From the NCBI GenBank assembly GCA_035041965.1, contig JAPYMA010000627.1, positions 27,897 through 91,896 on the forward strand: a stretch of DNA of 64,000 nucleotides, read 5' to 3'. The notes below the pieces were generated by a model that saw only the letters and a program-made list of their open reading frames with translations, had not been told where the DNA came from and searched no databases. Position numbers and translations under genes: made by a program. The stretch's first letter is position 1. Each line of letters begins with the position of its first letter. The stretch is from Anisakis pegreffii. Taxonomy: Eukaryota; Nematoda; Chromadorea; Rhabditida; Anisakidae. Shown one piece after another: positions 11,136-25,400 of this stretch.

Positions 11136-14100
11136 TCAAATTGATAAATCAGCATTATCATATTTAGTACCAACAATGAGTAAATTCTCGGGTGACAGAC
11201 AGAAATCAACATATCGATAAACACTGATCTTATAACCCAACGACTGCAAGTATTCAGCACGACCCAATTCAAGCAAAACCTTTGCCATGCACCCTAAATT
11301 TTGTTTATCCTCTCGAGTCCATAACGACGATACGGATCCAATTTTGTTGCCTTCATATCCTGATGTTTTCGTTTCTGAATCCACTGATTGACAAACCCCT
11401 TGTATCTCAACAGATACGTTGTCGCTACCGTCAGAAGTTTCCTGCAATTTCAAAGAATTTGGATATTAAATATAAAAAATTATACGCAATATTGAGAGTC
11501 GACAAAATGAAACGGACTCAAATATTCATCGCAGAACAATCGAGCGCTTTTCAACGGAACATTCCTTGGAGTAAGAAAATGATTATTACACTGCATAATA
11601 TCTTTGTTATTATAATTAGCATCTTCATCTATTTATGATCAGTGAACCTGACAACGTTATACGATTGTTGTCACTGGTTTACAAAGTTCAAAAAATCTTT
11701 CACAATGATCACAACTAAAAATAGAACAAAACATAAGGCGGAATGCTCAAGAATAAACGAGAATATAAGCAATGATCTACCATCTCGTGTTCAATTTTGG
11801 TCATTCCACATACGGCCCATGTTGCAAAATAACGCAGCAGGTTGAAATCACTCTCATCACTGATACCGTGTTTCTTTAGGAATTGCTTACCTGTATACTA
11901 AAAATTTGAATGAATCGCTTTATTGACAGATACTTTTAGAAAACACAAAATACACTCAAACCAAGCAATGTTCAGTAAAATATTTTTTTGGAAAAGGAAT
12001 CATCTATAAAAGAAGAGAATTTACAGGAAGTTCATAGAAGCGATATGACCCAAAAGTCGTTGCATTGATTCAATTGTAATCATTCGTTTTTTTCAGCTAA
12101 TTATAAGTCCTACTTGTTATGATGAGTGCGCCTTTGTGTAGCTTATGTGCCTATGATCATTACTGATGTGTTTTGAACATTCTGAAAATGAGTCGTTTCG
12201 AATGATACCTGTGCAAATGAGGATTTGTGATGACAGCAAGGCGCAAGCGCAAATCCATCAATATTCAATCCTTTACTGAGGGCATTCGAAAGACAACGAA
12301 TACCGCAATCTGTTGCCTCACCACAAAAATGCTTCCAAACTGCTACTACCGATTTCATATTCTGAACAACTGGTCAGTGTACTGCACAAGTGAAAGATAA
12401 AATTTTAAGTCTGATGCACATCCAAATGGAAATGATAATCGCATAAAATGAGAACTGAATTAAAATGCGATGATGAAATTATGCGCCTAATGCATGAAGC
12501 GATTTAGAATAGTTCAGTACGCACACAATTTTAACAAAAACCAGAACATGATAGGAATGATGATATCTAACGAGCAATTTTAAAAATAAGACTTTAGAAA
12601 ATCGCGTCTAAACAGCTCTTGAAAATGAACCTTTAAAATGTCGACTTTTGACAAGTCGAGATGCTCGATTGAACAACGTAAGCGATCCATTTTTAACGAA
12701 CTATTTTCCTGAATGAGATCATTTACATTCTTCACCAAATTGGGCAGAAAAAAAACCCTCATGCTAAACAATTTTGAGTTCATCAGTAATTCGTCAGTAA
12801 GATTCGAGTTCATCAGTAAGGTTTCCATGGTTCGAAACTGATTAAATGACTTTAAAAAAACTACAATAAATACATAAGAAATGCTTGAATCGCAAAAACG
12901 GAGTCTTTGCATTGAAGAATTGTCAACAGTAAGCACAATTCAACAGAGAAATGGGACCTCAAGAAAGAAAACACCTGAATCGCTTTATTGTCGTGTTTGT
13001 TCCGACAACCCGAACGATCAATCAATAAGTAATGACTTTTCGGAGCTGAACGTGCCATCCAGTAACTTAACAGAGCCTTCCCAGCACCAAGATCAATCAT
13101 GCAATTGGTCGAATCATTCTTCAACAAATCACTCTCAATGAGATGACCTGTAAATGAGGCTGAATTCAGAATTGCAAATCGATACATTTTTCAATTCAAG
13201 TTCTTCATGTTGCATAGAAACCAAATCGAGAACACTAAAAATTCAAGCAGTTGCAACTTGAACACATAAAATATTCACGAAAGTGAGGCGTGTAACCAAG
13301 AGTTGTTCAACGAAGATAAAAATAACCAATGATTGATGACAGTTGTATGAGATGTTTGCGATGTTCGCCACTAAGATGCGTATTTGAGCTGAGATGATCC
13401 GTGATTTGTTTTGAGGTAAGCACTCGATCGGTAATGCAAGAGGAAACCTTTTGGATAGCATTTTGAATCAAAGCACTCATTCGAGACAATTGCTCGTCAT
13501 CTGGACGTCGATTATCGCATTCATCGACTCGATCTGTACCTGAACAATGAGAATGTTACGACAATTGTATTGCTATATAATACTTCGAACGATTGAATCT
13601 TTGACAGCGTTTAGAAATGATGCTTAAAGTGCTGCAATTTCAGAAGTCCCATAATGGATGGTGCAACTCGTCGAACAACAAATACATTAAGAACAAACGA
13701 AAAGAATCTTGCCTCTATCTTGATTAGCAACATTGATATTGAACACCATCCATGGCTCATCCGGTAATCGTGAATTGCATTTCGTTGCTAGATGTTTTTC
13801 CAACTCATCCTTTTTCACTGTATGTTTCGGATCATTCGGACAAATTACACGCTCCTTGAAAGATCTATCATTATTGTTATTGCTATTATAGTTGTGCTTA
13901 GTCTTATTTTAACCATTATTATGATATTGTTCATAGTTACAATGCTATTAGATTTGTTCCTATTAACAACCATAACAATAATGAGATGTTGGGAAAAGAA
14001 TAAATCAGTCAACATTTAGGAATGTAACGAAACACTCAAACAAATGCAACAACATGATTAATTTGGGTGATTTCTTCAATGAAACCAATCACTCTAGACC

Positions 14101-14412
14101 ATTTCCATTCTATTTCACATCTCATTAAGCCATATTTCAAGTGAAGATCAACAGTAACAATTAAGTGCCATCGTGCAAGATCATCATATCACAAAGTGTT
14201 GCTATGAAGACGCAGTAAAAATGTGAAGCAATTGTTGTATGAGCAATTTCGAGGAATGAGAACGGTTGGGAGGCGGAACTAACCGATTTGCTTGGATCAT
14301 GAATAGAGTGTTCACCGCAGAAGAGGTTCCCCTTCTTCACCAGCATACGACATCGTCTCTTTTTAGTCGGTAACATATAATTGCATCGCAGCAGTTCCTC
14401 ACCAGACATCAT
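11136..14412 (-). CDS. trmt13: tRNA 2'-O-methyltransferase TRM13
   Basis: TRM13 uses SAM to 2'-O-methylate position 4 of the acceptor stem of certain tRNAs. Eight minus-strand exons join in phase to 436 aa: 14412-14284, 13854-13713, 13539-13327, 13147-12975, 12708-12631, 12361-12209, 11897-11781 and 11441-11136. The N-terminus carries the CCCH-type zinc finger (RCNYMLPTKKRRCRML ... FCGEH), followed by the U11-48K-like CHHC finger (CPNDPKHTVKKDELEKHLATKC). The methyltransferase part shows IDLGAGKALLSYWMA (SAM site), LLIDRSGCRNKHD, IEHLDLSKV, KHFCGEATDCGIRCL and DGFALAPCCHH, and ends with the family's C-terminal segment (LGCMAKVLLELGRAEYLQSL ... LSPEN). Intron 2 uses a GC donor (AGAG/GCAAG), supported by phase. 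The start is the outer of two adjacent ATGs; the inner one (14409) is equally possible. Confidence 0.95.
13705..13712 (-). other. Non-canonical GC splice donor in TRM13 intron 2
   Basis: The exon ends GATAGAG and the intron begins GCAAG. Phase 1 here matches the GTACAG acceptor exon at 13539. The nearest GT alternative (GTTGCT) leaves phase 0 and breaks the frame. GC-AG introns with AG/GCAAG are a known minor class. Confidence 0.75.
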
Positions 14413-16416
14413 CGACGACGATTAATTCGCACGAAGAATGTTGCTTCAATTTGCTTCACTTTTCAGCAGAACATCAACAAAAAATCGTTGCCGAGATCTT
14501 TTAGAAAAGCGTAAATGAGGGCACATTCAGCGAGCGTTATCAATCCTTCAGCATATTTCACTGCTCGTCGAGGATGCACACGATAGCAGAGCCACCCAAT
14601 AAATACTATTTTTGAGTGCTAAGCGCTCAGGAACCTACTACTTCAAGGTTTATTCCGAGAAGTATTCAGAGTGTATCGATACGAAGAATTCCAAAAATGA
14701 ACGAAAATGTGCTAATCTCAATAAGACAATGTATCAAAGTTCTAAAAAATACTATATGAAGCAGATTAAAGTTTTTGGTGTCCAAATTAATGATCACGTT
14801 CGATTGCACTATTGCCGTTTACCAGTGGCGATTCTCACTCATGACATTCAGTCTTTGGTCATCTAGGTATCTCCTTGCTGTCACTATCATTGTGCTTGTT
14901 CTAATAGGAAGTTGAACGTAAACATGTTTGTTAGGTATTAGTACCTGTTAACTGTTATTTGGATTACTAGAATGACTAGTTTGAGCCGTTTGTACGCTCG
15001 TCGAATTTCCACAGATGTGAAAGATATTATACTAATTTTTCGGTTTGACAACAACAAAAGACCGTCATTCAACGACATCTGATATCATACGGCACTGTTA
15101 CATTTAACTCGAACGCACTCTTTGAAAATTTACGTCGTTTGAGAATTTTTTTGAATAACTTGAGGAGATGAGAAAGACAGCAATAACAACGACTCATTCA
15201 ACGATAAACATCGCAACATTATACGCTGTGACTGCACAGCACATTGCAACCTTTACTTCGATGTTGATGTCAAATTAGTCAATAGGCTATCTATCATAGA
15301 TGCAAGAGACCATCCCCAACTCGAACTCTTTCATTTTGGTTTCATTATGCACAGTAACGATTCGATAAGTTACAAGAAGGTTGGTGCAAGAACTGTTTAT
15401 TTGGATGAGATTTGAGAACTCGATAATTAAAATTCGACATTCAATTCTTTCGTATGATTACAAGAACAAATCATACAAAGATAAAGATAAAACAGAAAGA
15501 AACGTTTTTTGCATAAGTATAGCATAATATGTAACGATACGAATACTTTCAACGGAAAAATTAATCACGCCGGTCAATGTTGTGCGCATTAACGCGCAGA
15601 GAAATGCAAATTGAACTTATGTTCGGAAACAAAATTTAATTGGTAATTTAGTTACAATACCCATCGAATCAATAATGCAAAAGAAAAGAAAAAAAACACA
15701 TAAAAAGATAGTGGCGTTCGTGATCTCGATGATCCTTCCAATCATCGAGATCATGAACGCCACTATCTTTTTATGTGTTCATCAGTCGTCGAACCAAGTC
15801 GTCTAAGGAGTACAACTGATCAAAAAATCGAATATGAAGATCAACGAAAAGCAGTTGTTGAAAGCTATCGACTCTATATGAGCCACTTATAACACAGTCA
15901 GACGAAAGTGTCCTGATAATATTCATTAGCAGTGGTAAAGCCTAAACAAACATATATTACAAATGTGTGCAAACAACATTTTCAAATGAACTAATTTGAA
16001 TGAATACTCACCAATCATTTCAGAATTATTCATTCCGATGGAACAATGAAAATTCGTGCAACAATGGCAAGATATCCAATGGTGCAATAATAAATGAACA
16101 ATCAGTGAACCTTCAGCAGGTTGGAAAAACAACAAAAAATGCATAAGGCAAACACCGTCACGTCATGCGTTTCCATTTTTTCAAGGAGATACCTTATCGA
16201 TCAACGCTGCTAGACGTTGATCATCATAATAAAAAAGAATTGTGACGATGTTAATTAAAGACACTCCCGTAAAGAATTCCTCCGATGAATAAAAATTTAC
16301 GAGAAGCATTCTAAAAATGAGGACGCACAACGCGATGGTGCATACGCAAAATGAACCACTGATCGTTGATGTATCCGCTCAGATCATTGTGTTCGCAACT
16401 AACAGACATCGTCCAG
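14413..16416. other. Non-coding stretch upstream of TRM13 and downstream of the XMAP215 gene
   Basis: About 2 kb with no supported exon. An 84-codon open frame at 14612-14866 lacks an ATG start and any recognisable motif. The stretch contains the long hairpin at 15695-15779. It must include the TRM13 promoter (minus strand) and the 3' end of the XMAP215 gene. Confidence 0.45.
15695..15779. repeat. Near-perfect long inverted repeat (39-bp arms, 7-base loop)
   Basis: The left arm is 15695-15733 and the right arm 15741-15779, with loop CCTTCCA. Thirty-eight of 39 positions pair as Watson-Crick; the exception (15720 against 15754) becomes a G-U wobble if the plus strand is transcribed. The arms have mixed sequence (AAAAAGATAGTGGCGTTC, ATCTCGATGAT), not simple repeat. 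It lies in the intergenic region and overlaps no exon. It could be a hairpin-RNA or microRNA-type precursor, a tiny fold-back element, or a replication-generated palindrome. Confidence 0.9.
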
Positions 16417-19400
16417 TCATTCCACTTGACGTCGTCGACGCATATTCAATAAACGTTGCTTGAGGGGTTCCACATCGCTGGCTGTTAAGGCTCGCTTTTG
16501 AGGCGTCGATGGCACTACGGATTCGTTTTCAGGCGCAGCCTCTGCGAAGTGCCTGCAAGAATTTTAGAAAAAATTAGAGAAAAATTTTCACGCCTAATTT
16601 TTTTTTCGAGAGCAGTCCGCAGCGTTCCATTCATCCATCAACAAGAACATTTCACGTACACAATCACTTTCTTTAAACGCATCCAAATCTTGATAGCTAT
16701 GGCAAATAACGAACTCAACGCAAAATAATAATTAACGATTATTACTTGTTCGTTAAAAAAGAAGTTCAGATAGCTCGATAAAAGACAGGTAAGAAAAAGG
16801 TGAACCAACCCTGCTTCTGGCTGGAATGATCGTCTGAGCGTGGTTTTCACGGTCTCAACAGCAACTGCCTGTTGTCCTGCATCGTTTGCCTCCTCCTCTG
16901 CTGGCCAAACACCCGTTCGTTCGAAAGCGTCTGAATCCTTACATACCTGATTCACAAATTCGTGTACCTGCAACGAGATATCGCATGAAACGGCCTCATT
17001 ACGAAGACAACAATAATGGTGATTAGCTTTCATGTAGGACAGCTATTGAATCACACTGTTGTGCGTGCATCATTCGACTAGCAAGACGGAATTTAAAAAA
17101 AAACAAGACCTAACCTTCAGATATTCAGCAGACATTTCAGGTGTTTCGCGATCACTTTTATCCATCTTCTTGAGCTGATAAACAATAAACTCCTGCAAAA
17201 AATCAAGATTTCCTGCTGGATTCAGAAGATGCTTCGGATAATAATGACTGGAATGCGAACCACGCACGACCACTCAGTAAATGACAAGCATATACAAAGA
17301 AGACGCACAGACTTAGAAGATAGAAAAATGAAATCACTCTCGTAAGCATATTACATTCAATAGTAATAGTAAACCATAAATTCAGTAGTAAACCATAAAA
17401 TAGCTCTCATTTCCCGAAGAAAAAAGCAACATCTTCAAAGAAGCGAACTGAAGAATTTCAAGGAGGACAGTTTTACCTAAATAGATAGCAGAAATATTTG
17501 TCAACTTTTTGGTTCTCATGAAACAGCACTATATGATATCACTTGAATGATAAAAAAAGTGGAAAGAGATACGGCAGAACAATATAAAATGAAACGGGCG
17601 GCATGCAATCCAACAAGTAACTGATCACACTGACTCACCCGAAACACTGAATGCTTGCCTCTTGAGGTCTTTAGCATACCGCCCTTTACAGATTCAGTTT
17701 TTGAATTGTTTTCATTAAAAATTTAATAAAACAACATAATTAAGCAGCGATTAGTGCAACGCTTAAAGTATGAGACGAATGGAAAAAATTTGGGTTTTCA
17801 TTTCCCCAACCATCCAAGAGTTCGCTGTAATAATCGAAACCGCAACGTAATCAGAATAAGAACATTTCCGAAAGAATACTAACTCTAGCACTAAAAGTCA
17901 TCTTATGTGACTTTACTCGAATTGACATCACTCAATTCGAATCTTATCGAAGTGCCTTCAAATAAGATAAAAGAATGACTACTTAAAGAGTTGTAAAATC
18001 ATACAATATTTTGCGGATATTTCTTGATCGCGTCATCGAGATGTTTACGTGCATCTGGATTGTCCTTCAAAAATGTATGCAGATTCCGCAAACCCTAAAT
18101 TCATATATGGCAATGAACAAAATATTGATATTCCGTTCAAGATTATCAACCAAATAATTAACTCAAAAGTTCTGGCAAATGCGTCACTCCGAAATCTTCG
18201 AAAAATATGTTCAGAAATGGCATTAAAAGCATGATGAATAATTCATTCAATGAAAACAAGCAAATCTATCTAAAACCATTACCGGTCCCGTTACATCATA
18301 AACAATCTTGGCCACTAGTCGCTGGACAGCATCTTCCATATTCGTAGGTAGCACCTGAAATAAGTTACGTTCAAGCGTCAAAACGATGGAATGTGAACTC
18401 GGGACACTAGATTACTTTCCCTATCGCAAACTGCGAACAAGAGAGGAATAAGCTCAGAAACAAACATTCAATGCGTTTATATGTAACACTCACCAAAATG
18501 TAATTTACATTTTAGGCCGAAAGGAACGCATCATTTGCTGAGAACATTAATAAACTTACTTGTCCCGGCAGTTCACCATATGCTGACGAGGCAAGACTGC
18601 CCGGATTGCTTTTGCTTTGAAAACCACGAACGCATTTGCGAATATACTTGACCGCCTCACTTGTCTCTGGATCCGGTATCAACGAAAAATGATCCAACAC
18701 CTGTAACTCGGCACGATAATGACGGATAATTATGTGTAAATTTCTCATCTTGATGTTGCGCTCTTTAAGCTATTTTATAAGACAAGAAGCGAACCGATGC
18801 TTTCGCGCCGGTAACGAGACGCTGAACGGCAAGCTCCACCGAATGAATCGCAGTCTTAACCGCATCGCAATCTTCAACCCGTGGACGAAATTCTTGCATG
18901 AAATCATGCACTGCCTTCACAATCTTATCCAAATCCAACGGTCCACCTCGTACGAACAACTCTGATTGCTTGTAAATACACTGAAATGATTAGTTCAAAC
19001 TCGCTGTCCAAACAATCAGAAATGAAATTAACTATTATACGCATCAAATATCACAAATAATTGACCAATCGTTCGATGTCAGAAGGTTAAAGAAAGAAAC
19101 CTTATTGATGAGATCAATAGTTTGGTTGCGTGGATCGTAGAGGGCCGATCTTAGCATTGAGCAGAGCGCAATAAAGCAAGCTGTTGGATCAGCATTGTCA
19201 CAAATGCGAATCGTTAAATAGTTCAGCGATCGATATATCTGAAACTACTATTAATAGCACGCTGACTGTTCAGTCCTTACATAGTGTTGGCCATAAGTAA
19301 AGGGTGATGAAAGTGATGAGAACAGCAAGAAGAACGAACCGATGGGGTGTCTTCCAGATTCTGCATTCGTTCATCTTTCAACAAATACAGAAATTCTTGG

Positions 19401-22400
19401 ATGAGCATTTTTAATGGCTCCGACGAAATACGTGAGCACGTACTCGGCTCCTTAACCAACTGAAAACAACAAAAATGTTGTGTTTCAAACGATATTGTGT
19501 ACGAGTAATTACCTACACATCGTCTCAAAATTCAACGAATCAGCACCGGTCTAGCAGAATTATCAAAATGAAATACAAATTTGAATAAAGGATTCCGGAA
19601 AGATTAATTTTTGTCTAACAGAAAATTAGAGATGAAATCTGTTTGTTTCTCTACTTAAGAAGCGATATAATTTAGTTTCCATCTTCAAATCATACAGCAA
19701 ATGCACACAATTTTCAACTCATTTTAAACACAAATTCTATGTAATCGATTTGAAGGAAGAATAATGACACTCTCATACAAATATCGATTAGACAAATAAT
19801 CGCATATCGTTGAAAAATCTAGTCAATAAATATCATAGTGAATCTTATAAAGCATGCGCACCACACTGATGAAGTTGCAGATAATCCTAACGAGCTCACT
19901 GAGCTCATCCAGTCCGTTCATATCATTCAGGTGTCTACTTCGAATCAAGGAAGTCTGTGTTACAATCGCTTGCACCACTGCATCAGCACGATCAGCCACA
20001 TATCGAGACATATTTGATTGAGTGAACAGATACTGCAGTTGACCAATCGCTCCGTATGCGGTTGACGTTGAAATTGATGCGACGCCTTGCACTACCTTCA
20101 ATTGAATAAGTACAATCGACATCAGATCACTTGTATATCGTTGCACAACCTAACTGAACAGTAAAAGCAATGTGGAAATTAAATCTCAACAGTTCAGTGA
20201 TTTCACGACACCAATAATGCATCCATGCTCCATGTAAAATGCACAGTGGACTGAACTCATACGTTTGAATGTGGAACAAAAACACAATAAACAACGAGAT
20301 GGAAACCTTGTCAACTTCGCCAGCTGATGACTCAAGTGATGCTAACGAGGTCAGTGATTCAGTTCGGTGCGGTGGTGGAACCGCTGCATGCGATTTTGGA
20401 AGAACTGGCTCGAATGGTTGTAAAATATCAAGATTTTCGTCCGCAAAACCACCGTTTGGTAACAAATCTTGGCTGTTCAATCCAGCAATCTACAATCGGA
20501 ATATATAAAGCAACAAACGGTAAATACCACACAGGCCGATGTAATATTAAGTATTGTTTAGAACTGAGAGCGTAATGATTTGAGAATTGTAAGCGTATCG
20601 AATGCGAAGTGTAATATACCGTTTGATCTAAAGCGAACCGTCTTTTGGGGCCATCTTGCAGGGAATTTGTGTCAGCCAAACCATTGATCTGCAAACAACT
20701 CAACACATTAGATGCGCTACATAATTGTTATCACCCTTACGTATAGAGCAATCTAGCACATCACACCTAATGAAGACTGCTTGAAATGGACTTATTTAGA
20801 TAATGCCGATTATCAAAATACATGAATATGCAGATGCAATTGTAAACTCAAAACAGTGCTGCACATCAGTGCGAATGATGAGAGAGAACATTTAAATTTC
20901 CGCCAAATCATTCACAAAAAAATTTTTTTAAGACATGAAAAGAGACGAATAAAGAAGATAAGTAATCGACTGATTACGTTGTATGTACTGTTTAATTCGT
21001 TTCTGCCTGGTTCAGGAGATTCCGCACGACTGGATGCACCACTCTGTTCCGCGCGGCTCGACGATCTTGCAGTACCATCTCGCATTCGTCTTCCTTAATT
21101 CACTTATTTGCCTTCACTATTTAATTGAAATAACAACCTTTTGATTGTTTCCATTATCATTATCACACAACAATGCCCCTAATTAGCCTCTAAACAACGA
21201 AAGTCAGCACATGATCAACCAAATGTCAACATTAGACTTGTACTTCTGAAAGAAATACTTTCAGCTATACGCATACAATCTTTCTCCCATAATTTCTTAT
21301 GGTTGGATCGTTCTCTAACGTGATCATTCACATTTGTATTTTTAAATCCCTTTCTGGCTGACCTTTGACGCCAGTGCCTATCGATGGTCGTCCTCGTCCA
21401 TTTTGAGCCGGAGTGCCTGGCGCACGTTCGGGCCCCGGTTTCCCTTAAAAAGAACGGTACTAGAATTACCATATAAACCATCAAACTATAAGATAAAAAT
21501 TGGAGCAATTCGTACCTTTAGCCTTTGGTACAATACCACTCCTCTTGATGCGTTCATCAAGCATCGCTTTATCTTTGTCGTTCATTTTACCAATCAACTG
21601 GAATACACGTTCCCCTTCTTCTTTCCACGCAACAACGACCGCGTTGATGGCCGCACTTCTGACGTTATTATCGCGATCACTAATGCACGCTGCTATTTGC
21701 TTCAGTGACGGCTAAACGGCTAATCATGGTAACAGTATCATTTCATTTCATTTCATCAAATGAAAATTCAATATGACATACGCCAGGAGTGGTTGTAGCA
21801 GCGATCCCGGTCGTGTCCAGCAACTCTTCCAACACTTGAAGGCATTCGGTTCGTTGACGCGAATTTTTCGTTTTGAGACCATCCAAAACTAGTGGAAATA
21901 CCTTGGCTGGCCCGACAATCTCCGTAATCACATGCATTATGGATCGCACCGGTGTACGAACCGAATCTTTTGGATCACCAGACTGCAATGATCATAATGA
22001 ATGTCACTAACGAGCTCCCTCCCACAAACAATTCTATCGAGAACGATGAACGGTTGACACACCTTCAAAATGAGATAAGGCAGGAAAGCGTTCAATTCAG
22101 GATCGGTGAATGGTTCTGAACAATCACGAATCTGAGTGAATATTGCCAATGCTAGATCGAGAACTTTTAGTAATACGGTTGGATTCGTTTCAAAGAATCT
22201 CAGCGATATCCACTTGAGTATCAGATCACAGTTGGCCATGACTGAAGCTGCATTCAGAGATAGCTCCTGAAATCACGAAACACGTTCGAATGATCTTAAA
22301 ACAAGCTAAACAGTTGAAGTTGAACTTTATCGAAATTAGAAACATCACCGCAATAAGATTCCATCCATAACATAAACAAGAGTAGTCAAATATTATGACT

Positions 22401-25400
22401 GAACTAGAACGATAGCTGAAATAATGTCCATCAAATTCACATAATTTCGAACACAAACCGTTTGCATACTATCAATAGCTTTCAGATGCATTTTGAAGTC
22501 TTTGCTGAACAACATCGCGAAGAGATTCGTTTGCGTAACTCCACCGAGTAATGTCTTCAGCTGTTCTATATGTTCACCGTTTGGTTGATCAAAGTTCCAT
22601 TTCAATAACTGAATTTAAAAATGCCGATTTAGAAAAACTTCGACGAATATTTTTTCATACGGTCCCCTACGAGTTCTACGGGAAATATCGACTTAACTCT
22701 GTTCGAATCGCGGAAATATTCACATTATTTCAGAAAAAAGATTACAGATAATTGAGGTCTCGTTCTTATGATGAAACTACGAAATGTTGAAATTATCCTA
22801 CAAAAACGAAATATAAACTTTAACGTGAAAACGTTGCTGAATTAAACATAATTTCAAGCTCATAAAAAAGAGTTCGAAGTTCACTTTATCCAAAAATTCT
22901 CGATTTTGATACCTTCAAGTTCTTCTCATCACGGAGACGTATAGCCTTCTCTTTGTTTGTCACAAAGATTTCATCTTTCGGCTTTGGAGGCTCTTCTACT
23001 TCCTGAAGCATTCGCTGATTCTATTTTTACAGTGTTGAGGAATTCATCCTTTCTCAAGTTACAACCATCCAAATGGATCATTTTGACTCATACTGCTGGT
23101 AACATAATAACAATGCCATGATATCGTAACGTAAGAGAAAATGAATTAAAGTAAATAATTTGATCCAGAAATCATCAACTGGATTCATGTGAACTGTCAG
23201 CGTTTAAACTCTACGGCCATTCGCTTTGTCATATATATGGACATAAGCTCAGAAGATCCATTGTGTAATAGAAAATAACTCGCCATAAATGATAAAACGT
23301 TAGTCATAATTTGCAGTAATTTACCTTAATTGTCGCATTCTCCTTACCATTTCCTTTCGCGTTCGACTCCTCAGCCTCTTCGTTTTCCTCTTCACATGTT
23401 GGTTTCTTCGCGGATGGTTTACCGTTCAGTTTACTACCAACTCCGGGGGCTGGAGGTTTAAGAGGCTGGAATGTAAATAAATGAAAAATTACTGTGAACG
23501 ATGTCCGATAAGCAAGAGTCAGTCATCATCCTGATTTATCCGATGATGCGCAGTTTCTTTACAAAATCAATTCTAGTAGAAGTTTAAAAGCGAACGCAAT
23601 CTCGATCCAGCTTAATCGATCTTCGACAGCAATCTTAGATGTGTGATGTGTGCTTCATCACTAATCAAAGTAATGTGTGCTTCCTATCCACAAGAAACCG
23701 CACTGAACAGTCGTTGTTTTTCTTGTCAACAAGACCCATTCGCAACGATAATGAATTCGATATGGCACAACAAATAACATTGTCAACATTATTAAAAAAA
23801 TGCCCAAATTCACCAGTCACCACCTACTAATAATGATCATGCATATGCATATTATGAAACGAACCATGACAAGGAAATCAAACCGAATTCGAACATAACA
23901 AAGTTTTCCCGTAACAACTAAACAGTTAAGCAACAAAACAATAGCGGCCTTCAATGGATAACTTTTAAAATATTACGAAAACAATCGGTGAATTATGCGG
24001 TAACGTTGCATTCAAATGACCTGAACTAATCGTAAGTGATCGATATGATTGCATCAATTTCATAAAATGATAAATGAAAAATCTACAATTAATTTTGTGC
24101 AATACTGACCAACTTAAAATTAGATTCTAAATAGATCTTAACAGTGCCATTTCCATACAACATCAACAGTACTTAACGTCGATCAAGTTTCAAGTGATCA
24201 ACCTTTAGAACAACTGAACTCCATAAAGTGATATGTGTGCGGTAATTCACCTTGCACACACCTCTGGAAACGAATTACCATAAGACATTGCCCAACACGA
24301 TTTGAGAAATAAACTGAAGTGAGATATGACTACTTACCGCATCCGATTTGGCGTCATTCTCGGCGTTGTCGTTCCCCTTTGATGCATCGGAGCGTTGCTG
24401 AACACACGATCACAACGATAACTACTATCACAACAACAAACACAACAACGATTGCTTTCAAATGTAATCATCCGTCCACGACTTCACTCACAATTCTTCA
24501 CCGATCCTCACACGTGATGGAAAAACAAAACAATTGCTTTCAAATCTGTTTTGAATTCAACAGGAGTAGGGCGAATAATTAATAACTGATACATACTACT
24601 TTAAAATACTGCTTTCGCGTTGAATGTTACCTATTTAGAATGAAAATCGTTCGGTATAGTACTCTCGAACGCCTGCATGATTCATTACATGTAATGGAGA
24701 ATTCATATTCTCTTAAGATACTATCAAAACCAGCTTTCATGTGACCCGAACCAAACGACAGTTATACAACACCGATAAACAAGCTTGCAAAACTCATAAT
24801 ATTGATGTGTTCTTTAAAAACAAAACCGGAAGCCAAACAAACTCAAGCACCGGATCGGAAAACAAGCCGACTTCATAAATCGCTTCATTTTATGTTGTGC
24901 TTTACGACCATCGGCTTAGATTTAATAATGAGAATACCTCCGCAATAAAGAAGCCATTAAATTATTCGTACTCATCACACTCATCGTTCAGTTTTCATCC
25001 GTAGTTCACTGAACAAACTGCACATTCGAAGCAAGTTTACGATTCTAAAACTGCTGCTATCCACTGCAATCAAAAAGCCCAACTGCCACTACCGGATGCA
25101 TCCAGGTGTCATTTTCCTGGCCAAAAGCGCGAAATGAAACAAACAAAAAGCATCGATTAACGAACTTACGTTACTCTTGTGCATACTTTGGACCATAACC
25201 GAAACAACATCAGGACCTGCTTCCTGAATTGCTTTCTCGCAGAAATGCTTGATCTGAAACGATTCATTCTGACGTGAGCCAAAATCGATTATTGCACATC
25301 ACTCAGAATCAACTTCGATCTACATTCTTTTGGAACAAATAACAATTGAATGAGATGAATCATTATTGGGAAAGGTACGTGATAATGAAAAGAGAGTAAT

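Noticed and set aside
14612..14866. 84-codon frame upstream of TRM13
   Set aside because: No ATG start, no motif, and no compatible splice partners.
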